Below are positions 1 to 5,791 of a stretch of 10,561 nt of DNA, one piece after another. A program made the position numbers and the translations under genes. The DNA is from Magnetococcales bacterium (GTDB lineage Bacteria > Pseudomonadota > Magnetococcia > Magnetococcales > Magnetaquicoccaceae): contig JADGCE010000093.1 in the NCBI GenBank assembly GCA_015229095.1, forward strand, positions 1 to 10,561. Reading direction: 5' to 3'. The notes beneath the pieces are model-generated. The model did no database searches, was not told the origin of the DNA, and saw only the letters and a list, made by a program, of their open reading frames with translations. Position 1 is the stretch's first letter. The number at the start of each line of letters is the position of its first letter.

Positions 1-130
1 CAAAGCTGACCAACCGACGTTGTTTCACGTTCCCAGACCTCCCGAAGGTTGCATCTGACTCTTTATGATCTGTTTTGATGTTCAGACGGCCATGCATTGT
101 ATGGATGGACACCTTGTTCACCTGGGTCAT
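1..130 (-). CDS. Possible 5' end of an unrecognised leftward gene, cut by the window edge
   Basis: On the minus strand an ATG at 130-128 opens a frame that stays free of stops for 43 codons to the left edge. The predicted peptide begins MTQVNKVSIHTMHGRLNIKT and shows no motif I recognise. A purine-rich AGAGG sits four bases before the ATG, which is acceptable for a ribosome binding site. The start lies 62 bases beyond the stop of the leftward DUF1643-like gene, so it could be the next gene of the same transcription unit. Base composition here is nearer 50% GC than the rest of the window. Forty-three open codons can occur by chance, so the call is weak. The other frames touching the edge on the plus strand close within about 25 codons. 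Confidence 0.3.
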   Translation of the reverse strand, partial: MTQVNKVSIHTMHGRLNIKTDHKESDATFGRSGNVKQRRLVSF

Positions 131-192
131 TCTACCTCTTTGAACGGCAGCACAAACCGGGTGCAGAGTGGTCGAAGCCCAGTGCCCAGGCC

Positions 193-897
193 CTACAGCT
201 GCGCCAACACATCCAGCAGCCATTGCTCTTTTTTGCGCTGCAACATGGGGCTGGGATGGGCGTAAAAAATGCCATCCTCCCCCACAGGCACGCCGATGGT
301 GCGCCAACCGTGCAGTTGCCGCAGGCATTGACGCGCCAAGGGAGCCAAGGAGGCATCCCGCCCCCAACCGATCAAAACCGGAACCGCTCCCGGTGGACCC
401 ATGCAGTGCCGGCACTCCTGATGCCGTTCCGGACAAAAAAGGGAGTGTCTTCCCCCACCCGCCACACCCTCCAATCGGTCGAGGGTTTTCATCAGTTGCA
501 CACTCTTCGGCTCCCGCAGATCGGATAAATTGAGCACCCGCGCATGCGACCACCCTCGCGCCGCCATCAGACGCATGATTTGGTATTGGGTATTGTCCGG
601 GCGGGTCAACACCCGCTGCGGTCGCGCCCCGGGCCCCTCCTCCCCCACCCAGCGGGGCTGATAATCCGGCGGTATGGGCTTGGAGGAACCGGGATTCATC
701 ATGACAACCAACAGATCCGGCTGACGATGGGGCAGTTGATCCAGATCCGCCGGCGTCCGGGCGTGGGCGATCAGTTCCAGGACGGAGCGGCATGCATAGG
801 GTTGCCCCCCCAGCATGACCTGATAAAAATCTCCATAAACTCCAAATATTTTCTTAAGATCAGCAGCCATCAGGGTGGTGGGACAACGACTAGGCAT
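193..897 (-). CDS. DUF1643-like protein of unknown function
   Basis: A 234-residue soluble protein with no signal peptide or membrane segment. It matches the general pattern of the DUF1643 family: a strand ending in VVMMNPGSS (residues 64-72, the family's 'MLNPS' signature), TRPDNTQ (98-104) followed by a helix, a strand-and-loop VLNLSDLREPKS (121-132), VLIGWGRD (174-181, the 'WG' signature), and a C-terminal GEDGIFYAHPSPM region (206-218, the family's 'G-HP' element). The biochemical role of DUF1643 is not established and I do not assign one. The start at 897 is chosen over the internal Met10 because AGGAG lies 10 bases upstream of it, whereas nothing similar precedes Met10. Oddity: residues 155-165 contain C-x6-C-x2-C with two histidines interleaved, placed between the family's helix and the WG strand; this could be a metal-binding insert. 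The gene is divergent from the gapR-mdt genes and separated from them by 119 bases. Confidence 0.72.
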   Translation of the reverse strand: MPSRCPTTLMAADLKKIFGVYGDFYQVMLGGQPYACRSVLELIAHARTPADLDQLPHRQPDLLVVMMNPGSSKPIPPDYQPRWVGEEGPGARPQRVLTRPDNTQYQIMRLMAARGWSHARVLNLSDLREPKSVQLMKTLDRLEGVAGGGRHSLFCPERHQECRHCMGPPGAVPVLIGWGRDASLAPLARQCLRQLHGWRTIGVPVGEDGIFYAHPSPMLQRKKEQWLLDVLAQL

Positions 898-1016
898 GGC
901 CTTTGCTCTCCTGCTCTTCCGTGGATGGGGTTCTTGTCAAGATTTTGACTGCGCCATAGCCCAACAGCAGGGTTCCCCTCCCTTCTGCGTCGACCCTTTC
1001 AAACAAGGAGCATGCC
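898..1016. promoter_or_regulatory. Divergent intergenic region, probable promoters for both directions
   Basis: This 119-base gap separates the leftward DUF1643-like gene from the rightward gapR-mdt cluster, so promoters for both should lie here. The clearest signal is at 935-950. On the minus strand it reads TTGACA (complement of 935-940) and on the plus strand TTGACT (945-950), both resembling sigma-70 -35 boxes facing outward. I could not find a good -10 hexamer at 16-18 bases from either, so the promoter assignment is tentative. The same bases form an inverted repeat (GTCAA, 4-base spacer GATT, TTGAC, 936-949) that could instead be a regulator site. AAGGAG at 1005-1010 is the ribosome binding site of the gapR-like gene. 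Confidence 0.35.
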
Positions 1017-1313
1017 ATGCCTGGAGTACATCAAACCACCGCATCGACCCTGCCTGCCGAAGTGGCGGGCATTACGGGGGCACATCTGTTACAGTATATC
1101 GAGCGCATCGAGCGGTTGGAAGAGGAAAAGGCCGAGTTGGGTGAACAGGTCAGAGAACTGTTCCAGGAGGCCAAAAGCGGCGGTTTTGATCCAAAAATTT
1201 TGCGCATCGTCCTGCGCGAACGGAAAAGAACGCCGGAAGAGTTGGATGAAGAGGAGACCATGGTCCTCCTGTACAAACAGGCCCTGGGCATGACAACAGG
1301 GGCCACTGCCTGA
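1017..1313 (+). CDS. GapR-family (DUF2312) nucleoid-associated DNA-binding protein
   Basis: A 98-residue, highly charged, all-helical protein. It carries the DUF2312 pattern: an N-terminal AxxLLQYIERIERLEEEKAE-like coiled-coil helix (about residues 22-45), then EAKSGGFDPKILR (51-63), an arginine/lysine-rich RIVLRERKR segment (63-71), and a closing helix ending in YKQALGM (86-92). In Caulobacter the family member GapR is a small dimer-forming protein that binds AT-rich, overtwisted DNA and helps topoisomerases; the same role is inferred here, not shown. Length is close to the roughly 80-100 residues usual for the family. The ATG at 1017 is chosen because AAGGAG (1005-1010) lies 6 bases upstream; the ATG at 1012 is in another frame and gives no family match. 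The stop is 33 bases before mdtA on the same strand with no terminator between, so co-transcription with mdtABC is likely. I leave the symbol empty because DUF2312 genes occur in multiple copies and in phages. Confidence 0.83.
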   Translation: MPGVHQTTASTLPAEVAGITGAHLLQYIERIERLEEEKAELGEQVRELFQEAKSGGFDPKILRIVLRERKRTPEELDEEETMVLLYKQALGMTTGATA

Positions 1314-1346
1314 TCACGCAGAAGGCTGGGTAAAAGGGGCAATCGC

Positions 1347-2669
1347 ATGGAAACGCAGCATCATACGGAAGAAAATGACGCGGTTTCCCGCCCCAAAACC
1401 CGTCGGCGGTGGTGGGTATGGCTGGTGCTCCTGGGTGTGGGTGTGGGGGCAGGCTACTACGGGCTGAATGGCAACAGCATCCCCTGGCGATCCGACAAAC
1501 AGGAGAAGGGCGGGAGCGGCGGCAAGGGGGGCCATAAAAAGGGCAACCAGCCCGTGCCGGTCCTCACCGCGACCGCCACAACCGGCACCATCCGTCTGCA
1601 ACTGGAGGCCCTGGGGCGGGTGTTGCCGGCCCAGTGGGTGACGGTGCGCACCCGGGTGGATGGTCAACTGCTGCGTCTGGCCGTCCAGGAGGGGGAACGG
1701 GTGGAGGCAGGACAACTGCTGGCCGAAATCGACCCGCGCCCCTTCCAGATCCAACTGGAGCAGGCCAAGGGCCAGTTGACCCGCGACCAGGCCCTGCTGG
1801 ACAATGCCCGCCGCGATGCCCTCCGCTATCAAACCCTGTTGAAAGAGGATTCGGTCTCCCGCCAGCAGGTGGATACCCAACAGGCCCTGGTGCAGCAATA
1901 TCAGGGCAGCGTGGCGGTGGATCAGGCCCAGTTGGACAACGCCCATCTGCAACTCTCCTACACCCGTATTACAGCCCCCATAACCGGGGTGACCGGTCTG
2001 CGCACGGTGGACCCAGGCAACATGATCCGGCAAAGCGACTCCGCTGGCCTGTTGAGCATCGCCCAAACCCAACCTGTTCACGTGCTCTTTACCCTGCCCG
2101 AAGATCGGCTGCCCGCGCTGCTGGCCCGCTGGCAACCCGGCAAAACCCTGCCGGTGGCACTCTATGACCGGGAGCGCAAAAACCGCCTGGCCGAGGGCAA
2201 ACTGCTCTCCCTGGACAACCAGATCGATACCAGCACCGGCACCATCAAACTGAAAGCCGAATACCCGAACAGCGATGGTGGGCTCTTTCCCAATCAATTT
2301 GTCCAGGTGACGGTGACACTGGAGGAGCGTCCGGGGGCCCTGCTGATTCCCAGTGTCGCCATTCAGCGGGGTCGCAAAGGGCCGCATGTCTACCGGGTAG
2401 AAAAAGATCAGAGCGTGGCAGTCCAACCGGTCCAAACCGGCCAGGAACAGGAGGGCATGACGGCCATCGAAGCGGGGCTGCAGGCCGGAGAACAGGTGGT
2501 GGTGGAGGGCATGGACAAATTGCAGGAGGGAAGCAAAATCCAGGCGGTCTCCCCCACCCAGGAAAAAACGGCGGAGAAAAGCACGCCTCCCCATGAAAAA
2601 GGCCGGAAAAAAGAGCAGGGGGCCGATCGCCCCCCCAACCAGCCGCCTGAGCGGGCCAACGGGCCATAA
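1347..2669 (+). CDS. mdtA: MdtA-type periplasmic adaptor (membrane fusion protein) of an RND efflux system
   Basis: A 440-residue HlyD/AcrA-family adaptor that links the inner-membrane RND pump to an outer-membrane channel. A short basic cytoplasmic N-terminus precedes one membrane segment (about residues 22-40), then a Gly/Lys-rich linker (about 51-70). The lipoyl half-domain follows with VTVRTRVDGQLLRLAVQEG and a LLAEIDPRPF motif, then an alpha-helical hairpin rich in Gln and Ala (ARRDALRYQTLL, DSVSRQQVDTQQALV), the second lipoyl half (SYTRITAPITGVTGLRTVDP), and the beta-barrel region with FTLPEDRL, LSLDNQIDTSTGTIK and LFPNQFV. These last motifs are close to E. coli MdtA as I know it, and distinguish it from AcrA. 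There is no lipobox, so it is membrane-anchored rather than a lipoprotein. E. coli MdtA is about 415 residues; the extra length is mainly the linker and a Lys/Glu/Pro-rich tail (about 405-440). AAAGGGG 7 bases before the ATG supports the start. mdtB begins 5 bases after the stop. Confidence 0.93.
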   Translation: METQHHTEENDAVSRPKTRRRWWVWLVLLGVGVGAGYYGLNGNSIPWRSDKQEKGGSGGKGGHKKGNQPVPVLTATATTGTIRLQLEALGRVLPAQWVTVRTRVDGQLLRLAVQEGERVEAGQLLAEIDPRPFQIQLEQAKGQLTRDQALLDNARRDALRYQTLLKEDSVSRQQVDTQQALVQQYQGSVAVDQAQLDNAHLQLSYTRITAPITGVTGLRTVDPGNMIRQSDSAGLLSIAQTQPVHVLFTLPEDRLPALLARWQPGKTLPVALYDRERKNRLAEGKLLSLDNQIDTSTGTIKLKAEYPNSDGGLFPNQFVQVTVTLEERPGALLIPSVAIQRGRKGPHVYRVEKDQSVAVQPVQTGQEQEGMTAIEAGLQAGEQVVVEGMDKLQEGSKIQAVSPTQEKTAEKSTPPHEKGRKKEQGADRPPNQPPERANGP

Positions 2670-2674
2670 CGCGC

Positions 2675-5600
2675 ATGAATCCATCCCGCCTGTTTATACT
2701 GCGTCCGGTGGCCACCACCCTGTTGATGCTGGCCATCCTGCTGGCGGGCCTGTTGTCTTACCGAATCCTGCCCCTGTCGGCCCTGCCGGAGGTGGATTAT
2801 CCCACCATCCAGGTGGTGACCCTCTATCCGGGGGCCAGCCCCTCCCTCGTCGCCACCACCATTACCGCCCCCCTGGAGCGACAATTTGGCCAGATGCCGG
2901 GTCTCAACCGCCTCTCCTCCAGCAGCTCCGGGGGCTCCTCCCTCATCACCCTGCAGTTCAGCCTGGCATTGAGCCTGGATGTGGCGGAACAGCAGGTGCA
3001 GGCGGCCATCAACGCCGCTGCCAACCTGCTGCCCGGCGACCTGCCCGCCCCTCCCATCTACAACAAGGTCAACCCGGCCGATGCCCCCATCCTGACCCTG
3101 GCAATCAGCTCCTCTACCCTGCCTCTGACCAAGGTGCAGGATTGGGTTGAAACCCGTATCATCCAAAAAATTTCCCAAATCCCTGGGGTGGGACTGGTGA
3201 GCCAGAGCGGCGGACAACGGCCTGCCGTGCGGATACGGGTCCATCCCCAAGCCCTGGCCGCCTATGGCATCGGCCTGGAAGAGTTGCGCACCACCATCGC
3301 CAATGCCAATGTCAACCTGCCCAAAGGGAGCTTTGACGGCCCCCGGCAGGCCTCCACCATCGATGCCAACGATCAACTGAAATCTGCCGAAGCCTTTGCC
3401 GATCTGGTGGTGAGTTACCGCAACGGGGCCGCCCTCTTTTTGCGGGATGTGGCAGAGGTGGAAGAAGGTGTGGAAAATAGCCGTCTGGCGGCCTGGAATG
3501 GCACAAGCCCTGCCATCATCCTCCAGATCCAGCGGCAACCCGGAGCCAACGTGATCCAGGTGGCCGACCGCGTCCAGCAGTTGCTCCCCCAGTTGCGCGC
3601 CTCCCTGCCCGCCAGCCTGACGATTACCGAATGCAGCGACCGAACCCTCACCATTCGCGCCTCGGTGCGGGATGTGCAGTGGGAACTGGTGCTGGCGGTG
3701 GCCCTGGTGGTGCTGGTGATCTTTCTGTTTCTGCGCAATCTGCCCGCCACCTTGATTCCCAGTTTTGCACTCCCCCTCTCCCTGGTGGGCACCTTCGCAA
3801 TCCTCTATCTGGCCGATTTTTCCATCAACAATCTGACCCTGATGGCCCTCACCATCGCCACCGGCTTTGTGGTGGATGATGCCATCGTGGTGATTGAAAA
3901 TATTGTCCGCCATCTGGAGAGCGGCAAATCCCCCAAGCAGGCAGCCCTGGATGGTTCCCGGCAGATCGCCTTTACCATTGTCTCTCTCACCTTTTCCCTG
4001 GTGGCCGTGTTGATCCCCCTGCTGTTCATGCGGGATGTGGTGGGACGGCTGTTCCGGGAGTTTTCCATCACCCTGGCCGTGGCCATTTTGATTTCGGCCG
4101 TCGTCTCCCTGACCCTGACACCCATGCTCTGTGCCAAACTGCTGCGTGCGCGCTCTGCCACGGAAAAAAGGGCAGAGGAACACAACGATGGCATGGCGGG
4201 CATCATCGCCGTGTATGGGAAATTATTGAACCATGTGCTGCAGCGGCAAACCCTGACCCTGCTGCTCTCCCTGGCCACCCTGGTCTTGACCGTTATACTT
4301 TATCTGATTATTCCGAAAGGATTTTTTCCACAACAAGACACCGGCTTGATCCAGGGTATCAGCCAGGCTCCGGCCAGCATCTCTTTTGCCGCCATGGCCC
4401 GGCACCATCAGGCGTTGGCCCAGACCATTCTGGCGGACCCGGCGGTGCAGGGATTGACCGCCCATATCGGCATCGATGGCACCAATACAACCCTCAACAG
4501 CGGTCGCCTGCTGATCTCCCTGAAACCTAAACAGCTGCGCGGGGGCACCCCCCTGGCCGAGGTGATCCAGCGTCTGGAGGCCTCATGCGCCGCATTGCCG
4601 GGCATTTCCCTCGCCCTGCAACCCGTGCAGGATTTAACCCTGGAGGAGCGGGTAAGCCGCACCCAATATCAATTCAGCCTGGAATCCCCCAGCACGGAGC
4701 TCCTCAACCTCTGGGTGCCCCGACTGCTGGAGCGGTTGCAGAGCCTCCCCACCCTGCGGGATGTGGCCAGCGACCAGCAGGCCGATGGTCTGCAGGCCTA
4801 TCTGGTGATCGACCGGGATGCGGCGGCCCGCCTGGGCGTCACCGCGACCGCCATCGACAACGCCCTCTATAATGCGTTTGGGCAACGGTTGATCTCCACC
4901 CTCTTTACCCATGCCAACCAATACCGGGTCGTATTGGAGGTCAAACCGGAACCCGACCAGGGCGTCAGGGCCCTGGACCACCTGTGGGTTACCTCCAGTC
5001 AAGGCGAGCAGATTGCCTTAAGCAGCGTTGTCCGCCTGGAGGAGCGACTGGCCCCTCTGGTTCTGCATCGGCAAGAGCAATTTCCGGCCACTACCCTCTC
5101 CTTCAACCTGGCCCCCGGAGCCTCTCTGGGGGAGGCGGTGGCCGCCATCGAAGCCGCCCAGCAGGAGATCGGCCTGCCGGAAGAGATTCAAAGCCGCTTC
5201 CAGGGGGCCGCTCAGGCCTTTCAGGTCGCGCTGGAAAACCAGGTGTGGCTGATCCTGGCGGCGGTGGTCACCCTGTATATCGTCCTGGGGGTGCTCTACG
5301 AAAGTTATGTGCATCCCCTGACCATTCTCTCCACCCTCCCTTCCGCCGGGGTGGGGGCACTCCTTGCCCTGCTGATCAGCGGCCACGAGCTGGGCATCAC
5401 CGCCCTCATTGGCATCATTCTGCTCATCGGTATCGTCAAAAAAAATGCCATTCTGATCATCGATTTTGCCCTGGATGCACAACGCAACCAGGGGCTTGCC
5501 CCCCGGGAGGCCATCTATCAAGCCTGCCTGTTGCGCTTCCGGCCCATCCTGATGACCACCCTGTCGGCCATGCTGGGAGCCCTGCCGCTCATGTTGAGCA

Positions 5601-5791
5601 GTGGGGTGGGGTCCGAGTTGCGGAATCCCCTGGGCATCACCCTGGTGGGCGGGCTGTTTCTGAGCCAACTGATCACCCTGTTTACGACCCCTGTCATCTA
5701 TTTGGCTTTTGACCGCTGGCGGCAGCGGTTGGCCCCCACACCTCCCGCCAGGGAGGCCTCCATGGAGCCCACCGGGGAGCGGTTCCCATGA
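2675..5791 (+). CDS. mdtB: MdtB-type RND efflux pump subunit
   Basis: A 1038-residue inner-membrane RND (AcrB-superfamily) transporter, matching the roughly 1040 residues of E. coli MdtB. It shows the 12-helix, two-loop plan: TM1 near 8-28, a first periplasmic loop, TM2-TM6 from about 337 to 482, TM7 near 524-546 ending in IIPKGFFPQQD, a second loop, and TM8-TM12 from about 857 to 1010. The proton-relay residues are present: D401-D402 in GFVVDDAIVVIEN (TM4), K922/K923-N924 in TM10, and the RFRP motif at 954-957 in TM11. SDRTLTIRASV and the TM2-TM4 block FSINNLTLMALTIATG identify it as the B rather than the C subunit. The canonical start MNPSRLFILRPVAT fixes the ATG although no Shine-Dalgarno sequence lies within range, so translation is probably coupled to mdtA. 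Oddity: R453 in LLFMRDVVGRLFREF replaces the glycine found at the same place in the neighbouring MdtC. The stop overlaps the mdtC start by 4 bases. Substrate range cannot be read from sequence; in enterobacteria MdtABC exports bile salts and some antibiotics. Confidence 0.95.
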   Translation: MNPSRLFILRPVATTLLMLAILLAGLLSYRILPLSALPEVDYPTIQVVTLYPGASPSLVATTITAPLERQFGQMPGLNRLSSSSSGGSSLITLQFSLALSLDVAEQQVQAAINAAANLLPGDLPAPPIYNKVNPADAPILTLAISSSTLPLTKVQDWVETRIIQKISQIPGVGLVSQSGGQRPAVRIRVHPQALAAYGIGLEELRTTIANANVNLPKGSFDGPRQASTIDANDQLKSAEAFADLVVSYRNGAALFLRDVAEVEEGVENSRLAAWNGTSPAIILQIQRQPGANVIQVADRVQQLLPQLRASLPASLTITECSDRTLTIRASVRDVQWELVLAVALVVLVIFLFLRNLPATLIPSFALPLSLVGTFAILYLADFSINNLTLMALTIATGFVVDDAIVVIENIVRHLESGKSPKQAALDGSRQIAFTIVSLTFSLVAVLIPLLFMRDVVGRLFREFSITLAVAILISAVVSLTLTPMLCAKLLRARSATEKRAEEHNDGMAGIIAVYGKLLNHVLQRQTLTLLLSLATLVLTVILYLIIPKGFFPQQDTGLIQGISQAPASISFAAMARHHQALAQTILADPAVQGLTAHIGIDGTNTTLNSGRLLISLKPKQLRGGTPLAEVIQRLEASCAALPGISLALQPVQDLTLEERVSRTQYQFSLESPSTELLNLWVPRLLERLQSLPTLRDVASDQQADGLQAYLVIDRDAAARLGVTATAIDNALYNAFGQRLISTLFTHANQYRVVLEVKPEPDQGVRALDHLWVTSSQGEQIALSSVVRLEERLAPLVLHRQEQFPATTLSFNLAPGASLGEAVAAIEAAQQEIGLPEEIQSRFQGAAQAFQVALENQVWLILAAVVTLYIVLGVLYESYVHPLTILSTLPSAGVGALLALLISGHELGITALIGIILLIGIVKKNAILIIDFALDAQRNQGLAPREAIYQACLLRFRPILMTTLSAMLGALPLMLSSGVGSELRNPLGITLVGGLFLSQLITLFTTPVIYLAFDRWRQRLAPTPPAREASMEPTGERFP
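3837..3885 (+). repeat. 49-base direct repeat, copy in mdtB
   Basis: This segment encodes the TM4 proton-relay block of MdtB (LMALTIATGFVVDDA) and is base-for-base identical to 6950-6998 in mdtC. Flanking sequence diverges at both ends. It is paralogous coding sequence, not a mobile repeat. Confidence 0.85.

Noticed and set aside
104..122. GGTGTCCA-like bases (minus strand) resembling ends of some IS3-family elements
   Set aside because: There is no matching inverted repeat, target duplication or transposase fragment in the window, and the resemblance is too short.
1012..1293. Alternative 93-codon frame starting at the ATG at 1012
   Set aside because: It overlaps the gapR-like gene in another frame. 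The 1017 frame has better ribosome-site spacing and a clear DUF2312 match, while this one has none.
1314..2684. 456-codon open frame on the minus strand opposite mdtA
   Set aside because: It is fully antisense to a gene with strong MdtA motifs. Its product is low-complexity and rich in Gly, Leu, His and Gln, as expected from the complement of GC-biased codons, and has no recognisable domain.
2408..4183. 591-codon minus-strand frame opposite the end of mdtA and the start of mdtB
   Set aside because: Same composition effect: Gly/Gln/His-rich with no domain, lying across two well-supported genes and their junction.
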